From Epiperipatus broadwayi (Eukaryota > Onychophora > Udeonychophora > Euonychophora > Peripatidae), in contig JAQFVV010000013.1 of the NCBI GenBank assembly GCA_028023455.1, forward strand, positions 13,280,258 to 13,344,257: a stretch of 64,000 bases of DNA, read 5' to 3'. Numbering within the stretch: position 1 is the stretch's first letter; each line of letters begins with the position of its first letter. The notes under the pieces are model-generated. The model was not told the origin of the DNA and did no database searches. It saw nothing but the letters and a program-made list of their open reading frames with translations. Below, in pieces: positions 46,616 through 57,779 of the stretch. Both the position numbers and the translations under genes were made by a program.

Positions 46616-47891
46616 TGTAACTTTCACGGTACAATTAGGATTTTATTATACGATTTATAATCTCGTATTCAGTGACCAAATTTGCATTAGATTATAAATC
46701 ACCTGTCTGCAATATTTTAAGCAACTTATCCGCAGCAATTATTTTTCCTGGTCACAATCTTATTTTAAACAATTCAATTCTACTTGCAAAAAAAAAAGGA
46801 AACCAGCTTTTATTTATCAAGGCACCGGATCTCATATTGAGAGTTCACTGGTTGAACACCCCCCCCCCTGTCTTTTTTTAAATCGAACACTAAATGTCCT
46901 ATTTAAAATACACAGAGGATTGTATTTCCCAGTAGAGAGTGAGCAGTTTATTTATTGACTGGCAGTAATGGCAGATTTTCTAAGATTTTCAATAAACAAT
47001 ATTTAATAATTAACACCAACATAAGTTATATTATTACCTTTATTAATTTATACTAAAACATCTTTACTAAGGTTAGAACAGTGACAGCTGCATTATAAGC
47101 AGTTGTCCCGGGTTAATGGGTTCACTTCCCGGCTGATGCTATGACACATGAAAAAAAAAAACAAATTTAACAATGATAATAACAAGAGAGATTAAATAAG
47201 AGTGAAACCATTTCTAACATTTCTATTAAACTTAGGCAAACACTTAATATTACTGTTTTAGTTTGAGGGAGAAAAATAGTGATCACTTTAAAGTTTCTTA
47301 GCGGTAAGTTATTGTTAACATCTACCATACATGGATTTATTTTGAATGAGGGGATCCGTAGTCTGTTACTGGGGTAGCACATAAATAATTCGTGGGTTTG
47401 AATTCTGTAGATGTCGGGGGTCTTATGTGACATCGGGCAGAAACAACTCCGGCAAATGATTTCTTCTACTTGTACATTTTAAGATAAGTCAGCATACTGT
47501 TGAGAGTCTTTCGGTGCGCTCTTCATGACTTTGTGCGAGGTTTTCTTTCTTTCACGCTTGATTTTCTCATAAGCACAGCTCTGAGATTTCTCCTTCACTT
47601 TTTCTTTCTTATCTCACTGCGTTTCCCCATTATATTCTTGATATTTTTTTTTGTCTCTGCGCATCACCTGTTGACACCTATTAGTTTAACTCAATTTTTG
47701 TATAATTTCATCTTCGTATTCATGCTTTGTCTTCTTGGAATCACCATCTTTAATTAATGATCGACTACTATGCTGTGTATGGTAATGGCTTTTTGCGATA
47801 ACAAGTTATTTTCTTTTTTTTTTTTTATATCCACAAAAATAGTTTTTCCCCTTTCTCAAGTTATTTCTAAGACAAAAAAAAAATCTATACA
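46616..47891 (-). repeat. 3' LTR of Gypsy 2
   Basis: It aligns with 51403-52547. Shared words include caattaggattttattat, attagattataaatcacctg and ctcaagttatt. Begins TGTAAC and ends TACA on the + strand. It is about 130 bases longer than its partner, partly through a SINE-like insert at about 47078-47162. Confidence 0.88.
47078..47162 (+). mobile_element. SINE-like insert in 3' LTR of Gypsy 2
   Basis: This segment is absent from the partner LTR (compare about 51840-51850). It has a good pol III B-box-like ggttcacttcccggc within gcagttgtcccgggttaatg and what follows, and ends in an A-run. The A-box region is poor. It looks like a 5'-truncated, tRNA-derived SINE of about 80 bases, inserted after the LTR pair was made. 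Confidence 0.5.
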
Positions 47892-48229
47892 ACTCAACTT
47901 GGGTAAATCAAACTCACCGAATATTTAAAGCAAATGGAATATTCTCATTTAAGTACTTTAATAATTTGATTTCTAAACTGCCAATTTAATTTGTACTAGA
48001 ATAAATACAGTACAATACCTCCGTGGTCAACGACAACAATAAAATATGGGATACAACACTTTTATTCTCCAAGCTCTATTAATCTTCTCTACTCGATGTT
48101 TTAGGTTTACACAAAAGGAAAATACGAATACATCCGAGGTCTGCAGGGTTTAAATCCAACTAGTCTCCTCCCAATGCTATCTCACACGATAATTTGTTTT
48201 ATAAGGTCTTAAAACTTGCGTAGAATGTT

Positions 48230-49171
48230 CTTTTCTCTCCCTTTTCATTTGCTATAGTAAACACATTGGGTCCATTCTCCCTGACTACCAAATATGGCCC
48301 CTAATATAAGTTTTGAAACTTTTTGCAAATGCCCTTCTCCTTGGTTAATAGGGTTGGTCGTGACCCATACCCTATCTCCTTTCTTAAACCTGTTTGCTGT
48401 CTGATCTTCAATGCCGTTTTTTTTTTTTGATCGGTTTCTCTATCGATATGTTAGGAAACGGTTGGTAACTTAGCTTTATAAAGTCTAGGCAATGGCTGTT
48501 GGAACTGTAATCAGATGGGCACAAACCCCGTAGACCCATTTTCTGTCCATATTATATAGTTAATCACTTGAGGCAACTGCGTCACTCACTCTGTAGAGTG
48601 CTGACATATACACCCTAAATAAACGCCCCAACTTCCTCATCACCTGTCCACATGGGTTAGACTTGGGATTTCGAATGGAAGATGATGTGATGCAAACCCA
48701 TTTTTACTATCCATTCTCTTCATTCATTTGCTATAAATGGGATCTCGTGGTCAGATAAAACTGCCTTAGGGTTTTCTACTTTAGGAAAGTGTTGCATTTC
48801 CAATATTCGCATTGTGTTTTTCACATTCGTCTATGCCATAGGATATGCGGACACCCATTTTGTAAAGTCATCATAGATTACTTATACATATTTCATTTTC
48901 CGAAATCTAGGTAATGGCCGCCAAAAATCGATAACAATTAGATCATTAGATTTTTTTGAAATTATGGGGTTCGCTTAGTCTTCTGGCATACTTCACATTC
49001 CCCCAACATTTTGATTACCTGACCCCTCATACCCTGCCAGTAAAACCATATTTTTAGCAGCTTTTCTATTATGTGGATCCCATAATGGCCATACATATTC
49101 AACCTATCTTGCTGGGCGCCAGGTACTACCATCCTCCACGTTCCTGCCTTTATATCCGTCAAGTACCACAA
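48230..49171 (-). pseudogene. integrase remnant, Gypsy 2
   Basis: The H2C2 zinc finger is in the frame 48962-49171: GHYGIHIIEKLLKIWFYW and, 20 residues on, CEVCQKTK. Downstream on the element, about 48540-48960, the DD35E core is degraded but shows the expected D-x-W/G-PLPRF block. The C-terminal part near 48330-48410 shows RFKKGDRVWV, the usual integrase C-terminal domain start. Stops break it repeatedly. Confidence 0.8.
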
Positions 49172-49257
49172 TATACCTTTAGTCAGACAATACTCCCCCC
49201 CCCCTTTTCACTCCCACCTTCTTTTCCCCCATGTCTTTATTTCCTTCCTTCTCTAAA

Positions 49258-49640
49258 CTATTCATCTTCCATGGACGCATCAATTTTCGTATTTATCGCC
49301 GGCAAGCTGATATCTTCTGCCTGTAAATGCCCTCTAGATCCTGAACCCGGGTTGCGGCTTAAAGCATCCGTCACTATATTGTCCTTCCCTTTACAATATT
49401 CTATGGAGTAGTTAAATTCCATTAAGAAAAGGCTCCAGAGAATCAACCTACTATTGGACAGATAACTGTGATTAAGGAATTCCAACCTGTTATGATCCGG
49501 CCTGACCACCAGCTCAGATCCTATCAGAAACTGTCACAATCTTTGGAATGCCATACCACAGCCAGCACCTCATTCTCCGTCACCGAATAGTTTAGCTTCG
49601 GCCCACTTAAGGGTTTACTAATAAAGTATATAGCTCCTTG
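49258..49640 (-). pseudogene. RNase H remnant, Gypsy 2
   Basis: The frame 49258-49509 contains PDHNRLEFLNHSYLSNSR, WSLFLMEFNYSIEYCKGKDN and then IVTDALSRN, the classical end of Ty3/Gypsy RNase H (DH-x-L, R-x-W, LxEFxxxIxYxxGKxNxVADALSR). The upstream part to about 49640 is readable only across frameshifts. Confidence 0.88.
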
Positions 49641-49755
49641 ACTGCCATCTTTGTGGGTTTGCATCATTGCCATGCCTAGTCCATATCCACTACTGTCGAC
49701 TTATACTAAAAACTTTAAAATTAGGATAGATCAAATTTCCCTTTGATACTTTCAA

Positions 49756-50480
49756 TCACTCCATCGTGCCAGTCTGTCCACTCCCACGGAACATTTTTTC
49801 AAAATAGTTGCGGTATAGTTCCATATCGGTTGCGAAGTTCTGATAAAATATGTTATAAAAATTACACATTCCCAAAAAGAAACTAACCTGACTCACTGAC
49901 TTGGGAGATGGGAATTTTCTGATGGCTTGTATTTTGTCAGGGTGTGACTTAATTCCTGTTTTACTGACCAAATGTCCCAAACAAGTGACTTCTGCTGCGG
50001 CCATACAATGTTTTTTAAATTAATATATCCTTTTGGCTTTGCATTTTTGTAAAAACATTCATAGATGTCTCAAGTGTTTCTTTGGTTTTTTGATGCGATT
50101 ATTATGTCATTCATATAAATGGTAGCTAAACTCTATCTCAGGAGAAGACTTTAACAACCCCGCTCCGCTGGGTCTCAACCCAAATGGCATTCTGTAGAAT
50201 TGGTAGGATATACCGTTGTACCTGAAAGCCATATATTTAAGGTCAGCGGGTGCAGTTTAATCTGTCAGTAACTGGCCGTCAAGTCTAATCTTGAAAAAGG
50301 TCTTTGCCCTGGAATCTATTTAATAATTTGTTCATTGGAGGTGGCACATTTTGAACAGGCTAGGTGATCCTATTTAGCTGTCTCGCATCTAAGCATAGTC
50401 TGACCGACCCGTCTTTTTTTTTTCTATAACTAATGGGTTATTATATGGCGACGACTCCTTTGTTATAATTTCCCATTCCT
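49756..50480 (-). pseudogene. reverse transcriptase remnant, Gypsy 2
   Basis: The frame 49756-50004 carries VTCLGHLVSKTGIKSHPDKI, QAIRKFPSPKSVSQVSFFLG and MCNFYNIFYQNFA, the segment after the RT catalytic site in Ty3/Gypsy pol. The catalytic block itself lies at about 50080-50130, where the - strand is damaged. Upstream, about 50170-50220, the QFYRMPFGLR segment is still readable. Confidence 0.85.
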
Positions 50481-50641
50481 CTATTTGTGACAATTGATTT
50501 TCCATCTTCGTTCAATATTGGTGAGGTACAGGGTACGATCTCGTCTAGTACAGTGTGCCATCAGTAATCTTAATCCAGTGTTCATAACCTTTAATTATAC
50601 CTGGTTTAGCCAAAAAATTTTCTTTGTATCTCTAATAACTC

Positions 50642-51151
50642 TCACCGCCTTTCCGACCCCTCTGCATTACTTTTTATATTGCATATCTCTTTTGATGACT
50701 TTTTTTTTTCCGACTTAATATCTATCATTTCTCCGTACATATTTCCTTCTTTGTACTTAATCAAACATCCCGTTTTATGTATGAAATCTGACCCCAAGAT
50801 TACATTGTGTACAAGCCCTTTCAATATCAACAGAATGTGATGTATATTTCTCTTCCCTACTCTTCCTTGTACCCATACTTGTTTCATCTCTAGCTGTGCC
50901 TTTTTATTATTAGTTAATGTTGAAGAATCTTCCTCACTGGCAAGGTTCGAACATCTCTAATTTGCTGCATCATGCATGTATACAGTCTTGGACATGACCG
51001 ATATTTGACTGCCCGAGTCAAACAAAGCTCGGACTTCCACATCATCAATCCATATTGTAACTTTTGGGCATTCTTGGATCGCAAAATTTATTGTCTCATC
51101 CCATTCATAAATCAGGTTGTCTACTCTTTTTGATTCTTTTTTTTCCGTCAT
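50642..51151 (-). pseudogene. retropepsin-like protease remnant, Gypsy 2
   Basis: The frame 50957-51151 starts with Met and reads VTIWIDDVEVRALFDSGSQI followed by SVMSKTVY, with the aspartic protease DSG catalytic triad. The frame 50642-50887 then has GLVHNVILGSDFIHKTG, the ILG-x-DF flap/C-terminal signature. Between them is one lesion. This is the first coding block after the 5' LTR. Confidence 0.85.
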
Positions 51152-51379
51152 GTTTCGACTATCTTACAAAAAAAAATTTTTTTTTTTTTTTTAATTTGGA
51201 CACTTTGCTTGGTTTCTAATTATTATCTATCTTTTATTAACACAGTTGCAGAGATTGCACCCCTTTCCCCGATGTTGCTTTACCTTATGAGTTACTTCAA
51301 CTCCCAAATTTTTTTGGCCCACTTATCTTTAAAGCTTTTATTCTATATTTTACTCTTATCTCAGGACGTGGCTATTGTT

Positions 51380-51402
51380 GAAGCCTCGAGTTGGGCCGCC
51401 AT
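51380..51402 (-). promoter_or_regulatory. primer-binding site of Gypsy 2
   Basis: Next to the 5' LTR the - strand reads ATGGCGGCCCAACTCGAGG. It resembles the tRNA-Lys-type primer site TGGCGCCCAAC of many Gypsy elements with one extra base. It confirms which LTR is 5'. The tRNA assignment is tentative. Confidence 0.55.
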
Positions 51403-52547
51403 TGTAACGGTCATGATACAATTAGGATTTTATTATATGATATATGATCTCGTATTCAGTGACCAAATTGCATTAGATTATAAATCACCTGTCTGCAACA
51501 TTTTAAGCAACTTATCTGCAGCAATTATTTTTCCTGATCACTATAAACAATTTTCCTCACAAAAAAAAAGGAAATCAGCTTTTATTTATTTAAGGTGTCT
51601 GAATTCGTAGTGAGAGTTCACCGGTTGAAGCTCCCCTCCCCCCTTTAATCGAACACTAAATGACCTGTTTAAAATACATGGAGAATTTATTTCCCAGTAG
51701 AGAATGAGCAGTTTATTCATTGACTGGCAATCATAGCGGATTTTCTAAGATTTCAATAAACAATATTTAATAATTAACACTAACGTAAATTGTATTATTA
51801 TCTTTATTAATCTATACTAAAACATCTTTACTAAGGTTAGAATAACAGCAAATTTAACAATGGTAACAAGAGAGATTAAATAGGGTCAAACCATTTCTAA
51901 GAATTCTATTAAACTTAAGCAAACATTTAATATTACTGTTCTAGTTCAAGGGAGACAAATAATTTAAGAAAAATAGTGATCGCTTTAAAGTTTCTTACCG
52001 TAAGCTATTGTTAACATCTACCATGCATGGATTTATTTTGAATGAGGGAATTCATAGTCTGTTACTGGAGCAGCAGACAAATAATTCGTGGGTTTAAATT
52101 CTGTAGGAGATGACTTCGCTCAGGGTCTTATGCGACATCGGGCCGAAACAACACTGGCAAATGATTTCTTCTACTCGTACATTTTAAGATAAGCCGGCAC
52201 ACTCTTCTTGACTTTGTGCGAGGTTTTCTTTTTTTCTTTCATGATTGATTTTCTTGTAAGCACAGCTCTGAGGTTTCTCCTTCACTTTTTTTTTTATCTC
52301 ATTGTGTTTCCCTTTTATATCCTTGATATCTTTTTTTTGTCTGCGCATCACCTGTTGACACCTATTAATTCAACTCAAATGTTTTCTCTTTTTGGAATCG
52401 CCATCTTTAATTAATGATCGACTGCTATTTTTTGTATGGCTAATCGCTTTTTCCGATAAGTTATTTTCTCTTTTTTTTTTTATACACACAAAAATAGTTT
52501 TCTTCCTTTCTCAAGTTATTTTTTAAGACAAAAAAAAAATCGATACA
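51403..52547 (-). repeat. 5' LTR of Gypsy 2
   Basis: Partner of 46616-47891, starting TGTAACGGTC and ending GATACA on the + strand. The copies differ by substitutions and several short indels. Confidence 0.88.
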
Positions 52548-52589
52548 GCCCATGCCGTTTAGCGGCCTAACCCTGGCCTGACATAACTA

Positions 52590-53400
52590 ACACTACAACA
52601 GTTTACAGCCTATAGAACAGTGATATTCATATTAACCATTGTGGGCATATATTGCGTTGCACACATATATTACGGCCTACTGATGTGTTTCGTGATATTA
52701 TGCAAATGCGCACATTTGTCAGCTCGCTACCATATAATGTGAGGGTTTATGGAATTAAACTGACCATAACTCTTGTAATGTGCATTCGAAGTAATGATCA
52801 TACCCTACCTGACATAGTATTACATACTAGTAGTTGTAAGCCTGTCACCACGCTTCACTACACAACTTGGAATGTAAAATAAATTTCAAAACTGTAGAGA
52901 CAAACAATTTCACAGAATTCTTGCGAAAAGGCACGATTGCGCGAGAACAGATATGAGACAAATTAAATGTCTGAGGATGCACGTTTTTTTGGAAATCAGA
53001 AGCTTGGTTTGATCACAGTACTGCATTTTTTGGACGATCCTTCGGATCCTCAAAAATATCGGTCCCTGGCTTTGTAATTTAAATATATAAATATTAGATT
53101 TCAGAAAAATTTAATTTTTACGTTTTATAAAATAATGTTGGTTCGTAAATTGTTTACAAATACTTTGCAGAATGGTGGCCCGTTATGTTTATAATATTGG
53201 ATTGATCAGAGTAGTGCATCTTTTGGGCGATCCTTCGGGTTATCAAAAACATCGGTTCCCCAGATCCGCACATTCCAGTGATTTATAATGTAATTTAAAA
53301 CTGTAAGAATTACATTTTAGAAAATAATGTTGATTCGTAAATTGTGTAAAAGTAGTTTGAAAAATGTCAACACGCGATGAAATGTATAAAAAAAAAATAC
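52590..53400 (+). repeat. dispersed repeat, copy 2
   Basis: Second copy of the 1068-1690 repeat in the same orientation. Near 53195-53240 a segment (agt-tgcatcttttgg-cgatcctt) recurs within the copy itself, giving a partial internal duplication relative to copy 1. It ends before a GCGCCATCAAGCGG motif near 53518. Confidence 0.7.
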
Positions 53401-53649
53401 CGTATATAAAAAAAAACTAATGTATGTTTAAAAGATCGTATGTAAATTTATAAAATTTACCGTATTTGACCGTATCATCGTCAAATATACATATTGATGT
53501 GCATTGGGCGAAAAACAGCGCCATCAAGCGGTCAAGTATATTATATGTACTAATATCTTTCTCATTTAGGTAATTTAAGAATTTGATTTCTAAACTGCCA
53601 ATTTAATTTGTACTAGAGTAAATACAGTACACTATGAATTCATCATTTA
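53401..53649. repeat. repeat fragment shared with Gypsy 2 interior
   Basis: About 53570-53635 (tttgatttctaaactgccaa and tttgtactaga-taaatacagta) is nearly identical to about 47945-48010, just inside the 3' LTR of Gypsy 2. The motif cagcgccatcaagcggtcaa lies at about 53516-53536. Confidence 0.65.
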
Positions 53650-53880
53650 TCTGTGAGAATATTGTAATTAATACTAAATATGATATATACATAAGGAATA
53701 TACATATTAATATATTGCAGAAATATCTAGTGATATATATAGAAACTATAAGTATCAAATCTATTTAAAGCAAAATCATATGTATTAAATAAAGTTCATT
53801 TACAATAATGTTACGGGAAACTTTTTTTTAAAAAAAAAAAAAAACAACTTTTCCAATCAAAAGCAAAAATGTCAAATACT
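53650..53880. repeat. paralogous repeat, uninterrupted copy
   Basis: It aligns in three blocks with 39466-39543, 41622-41747 and about 43755-43830. It lacks both the LTR-like unit and element B. Confidence 0.7.
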
Positions 53881-54429
53881 TTTCATTTAAAATTTTTTCC
53901 AACTCTGTAATATTTAGTAAGTGCTGTCCTCTTTTTGCATTTTATGACCCCATTCAAAAACAGTTAAAGTATAGATTTTTTCATACATTTTAATTTTGCA
54001 AATTACCAAATTTTATTAAAACAATTAATTTATAGGTTATTAAAATTTTATACAAAAAAAAAAGATGAAAGTCATCTAAGATTGGAGCAGTATTTGAGTT
54101 ATAAAGTCACAAACACATAAACTTTCACATTTGTATAGTAGTATAGATAAATAACTAAATTATTTTTAATAAAGTCTAGGGTAAAGTTCTCTTTTTTCTA
54201 TCTTTCAAAAAACAGTCCTATCATTCTTAATATAAAAAGCAGATTTTTGCTTCTTGCAGATTTTTACAACTTTCTTTAGAAGGTGAAAATTAAACATAGA
54301 AGTTAATTTGCTAATTTTTAGATATCTGTAGCTTTCTTAAACACGAAAATTGTTTAATTAATTGTATGTGGATATTTTTTCCATTGTTTAAATATACATA
54401 GGTATTAATAATATTTTTGTATACATATG
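53881..54429. other. AT-rich intron segment
   Basis: No supported feature. Confidence 0.5.
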
Positions 54430-54990
54430 TTAGAATGTTTGGTGAAGTGCTATTCTTTTTTATGCAATATTTGTTTCGCTAAGTGCACTTTTGGTGCCAA
54501 GCACTGTAATCATAGCTATTTTCCACCTATGTGATAATTGGATGCTATACCCTTTTTTTAGGTATAACATTCTTGTGATTAGCTTCGAACCATGCCTCCT
54601 TTACATTCCTCTTTCAGTCATTGCGTTTAATCACAGTAGGTTGACAGTCTATGGATCAAAACTGTCTATTTTTTTTTGTGTGTGTGATACAAAAACACAG
54701 ACTTACATTCAGCGGTTTTTTTTATGATGTTATATTTATTTATGTTGTGCTGTTCTAGTGGTAACGTTGGTCCACGATTGACTGTTATATACGACTATGC
54801 ATCTTGAATCATTGTACTGAATCTTATAGACTATTTGTGGGATTTTTTTCCTTCAGTAATTTGTCTTTAGTATTGTTCATTAGTCTATTGAGGCTATCAG
54901 GTATTTGGAAATCAACATTTTTTGTTTGCCAAATTTTATTAATTTATTAGCCACCTTTGATATGTAAGGTATGTTAATCCACAGTTTATT
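54430..54990 (-). pseudogene. GIY-YIG endonuclease remnant of a Penelope-like element
   Basis: On the - strand about 54833-54736 reads IVYKIQYNDSRCIVVYNSQS and continues with TNVTTRTAQHK. The pattern I/V-Y-K-I...C...Y-x-x-S...R...H is that of a Penelope GIY-YIG domain with the Gly of YIG replaced. Further on, about 54560-54620, KRNVKEAWFEANH supplies the expected distal Glu block. Several stops and frameshifts are present. No RT was found beside it on the same strand. Confidence 0.6.
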
Positions 54991-56225
54991 ATTTTCTTGT
55001 CATTTTAAGTTTTCCTTTGTTTTTATGTTAAATCTTTTGATTTCTTTAGTTAGTGTTTCTCAGTTGAAACCTAGGCTGCATAGGTTTTTTTATATATTCT
55101 TTATCTTTCTGTTTTTATCAGCTTCATATTTGCAGAGAAGTTGGTTTCGTCAGAGAAATCATTTAAATCCTAACTCTAACCCTTATTCCCATCATGATAT
55201 TTAGCTGAAAAGTGATTTAGCATGGTTACCAATTTTTTGATGAATAAAAGAACCAGATTGTTAATAGTGCAGATTGCTGATGACAAAAATGGCACTAAAT
55301 ATTAATAAACCAGTGTCATTACACCAAGCTCAGTCCTCTCACTAATAGTATCATATAGTTGCATTTTTGCTAATAATTTTTGTTTATTCTACTTTAAGTA
55401 AGGCATCAGTATTGTTAAATTTTTATAATAAATAAATCCAAAAAAATTTATCTTCGTTTTTGTAAGGGGGTCGCTGATTGAAGCATTATTTAAAAAGGTG
55501 GGTTGTGATCTAAAAAAAGTTGGGAATCTGTGTTAAATCATACATGGGTACATTTGTGAACTTAGTATAATAACTTTAATTTTGTATATACACATGCATT
55601 CATTAAGTTTTATATCTACAGATTTATTCTTTCATTAAGTCATTCTGTCTTTATAAATAATGATATGTTGCTAAAGTCATTAAATCATTACTGAGTTTTT
55701 TTTAAAATTTAGCAGTGGTCTTTTCTATTAATTTTATTTATTAATTTTTGTGCTTTTATTTTTAAAAAAACTTATATTTGTTTTTAATATATTTTTCATC
55801 ATCAGTTATATGCCACATAATCACAGATCACTTTTTATAATTGCTTCTATGACTTGTTTTGCATCACCATCTTTCTTTTTGAAATTCTTTTTTTTTTCTT
55901 TCTCTTTTCCAATTTTTAAGATGTTCTTTCATAATTTTTCTTAATTCTTAAATTTCTTTTTTCATTACATTGTAATATTATATTTTTGACCATTCTTTAT
56001 CAAATTCAATACCTGAAATATGATAAAATCTTTTTATTTTCTAATGTCAAAGGATCTGCGAATAGATTTATTATTATTGCAATTCTCACACTGATTTTTT
56101 ATTATTATTACTTTTATTTACATTATCAATTAACCTTCTTTATAAATATTTGAAAGCATACTTTCTCTCTAACTTCTTTGTTCAACTATCACGCCTAAAC
56201 TTTTGTTTTTATGTTCCTCATGTTT
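54991..56225. other. AT-rich intron segment
   Basis: Short hydrophobic frames from T-rich DNA. On the + strand near 55150-55200 a frame reads LNPNSNPYSHH, faintly like a Penelope RT block, but in the wrong orientation relative to the neighbouring endonuclease. Nothing firm is seen. Confidence 0.4.
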
Positions 56226-56229
56226 TGTT

Positions 56230-57195
56230 TATATGAGATCAATAACTTATGAAGACTATCAAACATCACATGAACACCATTCTTTGTGCTTATACAAGCT
56301 GATTTTCACAAAGGCAAAACTCTCCATACAGTAGCATCACTCGTTGCAAGCCAAAGTAATCAATGGATGCAGGAAGGTTTGTGCATAAAATCCCTATCTA
56401 GTACCTACTCATCCAATATCCCCAGACTAGTTTCTAGCTTGTGGCTTTCATCAGTGAGAAGCCTTGGATCTGAGAGCACTGCATATAGATCTTAGGATCT
56501 AATGCAACCCTCCAGCAGCCATCTTTTACTTAACTATAAAGCTTTTAGTCAAGCTAAGCTCATTAGCTTGTGTAATTGTATAGATCTGAACTCACTTCAG
56601 CACCTATACTTTTGGTGCCTTTGGTTCTTTAATAACCACAGTCACCATAATCCTATTGGGCATATATTGGATGAGTAGGCAGTAGATACGGATTTTATGC
56701 AGAAACCTTCCTGCATCCATTGAATACTCTGGCTTGCACTGGGTGGCACTACTGTATGGAGGGTTTTGCATCTGTGAAAAACAACTTGTGTAAGCATAAA
56801 GAATGGTGATCTTGTGATGTTTGATGACTTAATACCAATCCTGCCCAATAGGATTATGGTGACTGTGGTTATTAAAGAACCAAAGACTTAAAAAAAATGC
56901 TGAATTGAGTTCAGATCTATACAACTACCCAAACTAATGAGCTTAGCTTGAAAACATGATTGTGTTTTCATTTTGGACTAAAATCTTTATAGTTAGCTAA
57001 AAAAATAAAAGTGGCTGCTGGTGGGTTGCATTAGATCCTAAGATCTTGGTGCAATGCTCTCAAAGCCAAGGCTCCTCACTGATGAAAGCCACAAGCTAGA
57101 AACTAGGATTTTATGCACAAACATTCCTGCATCCATTGATTACTCTGGCTTTGCAATGAATGGCACTACTATATGGGGAGTTTTGCCTCTGTGTA
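56230..57195. repeat. satellite-like repeat in palindromic arrangement
   Basis: One unit of about 400 bases lies forward (about 56262-56665). Two more lie inverted head to tail: a partial start unit (about 56855-56665) and a longer unit (about 57195-56855). Shared words include atcaatggatgcagga, gcataaaatcc, gatcttaggatctaatgcaac, agctaagctcattag and ccataatcctattgggca. The junction of opposite units is near 56660. Reading frames in it differ between units and are not conserved, so it is non-coding. Confidence 0.85.
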
Positions 57196-57779
57196 ACTTA
57201 TGAATATTACTGTATCATTTATACTAATAGATTTATTAATACAATATTGGAATTAATTTTTATAAAACCTTCTTCGCTTTGTTTTATATTATGAAGTTGT
57301 CTGTTCTATGATTTATTTGCTTTCAAACTTGATTGTTCTGAAAATAATTTATCAATAAAATAGGATTGATGATTATTTATCTCAAAATATGTTATAGAAA
57401 AACATTATAATTAAATATTTTTGAATCTTTTCATTCCTTTCTTGACTTTAGCAATGTTAAAATTTTTATTTTCCTTCAAAGTTTAAGAATTTGCATTTTC
57501 TTGATTGCTAGAATTCATTAATGAATGATTCAAAATTGAGACTAACTGCTTTTATATATTCTGTTTAATGTAATCATGATCAGATGGATTTTAACTTTTA
57601 GTTAATTATTGTTAAGTACTATAAGTTGACTTTGATTCCTGCAATCATATGTATAGCATTTATGCAGAATGATTTCATCATCTGATTGGGTTTTTTTTTT
57701 CCAGCGGTGCATTGACTACTATAATTATAAAATCCATTAATCTATCGACCTTTTTAAATATTTATAAATTTTTCTAATG
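57196..57779. other. AT-rich intron segment
   Basis: No supported feature. Confidence 0.5.

Larger units (their letters stand above)
46616..52547 (-). mobile_element. Ty3/Gypsy LTR retrotransposon 2, apparently without gag
   Basis: Two long LTRs (46616-47891 and 51403-52547) enclose pol remnants on the - strand in the order protease, RT, RNase H, integrase. The protease block starts only about 250 bases from the 5' LTR, leaving no room for a Gag, and I find no capsid or zinc-knuckle sequence. A plausible primer-binding site adjoins the 5' LTR. Flanks do not show matching target duplications (actat on the left, gccca on the right). Frames are interrupted by stops and frameshifts. Confidence 0.88.

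Noticed and set aside
49073-49411. 112-codon + strand frame
   Set aside because: Shadow of the Gypsy 2 integrase and RNase H coding strand.
55140-55200. Penelope RT-like block LNPNSNPYSHH on the + strand
   Set aside because: Too short, and opposite in orientation to the nearby endonuclease remnant.
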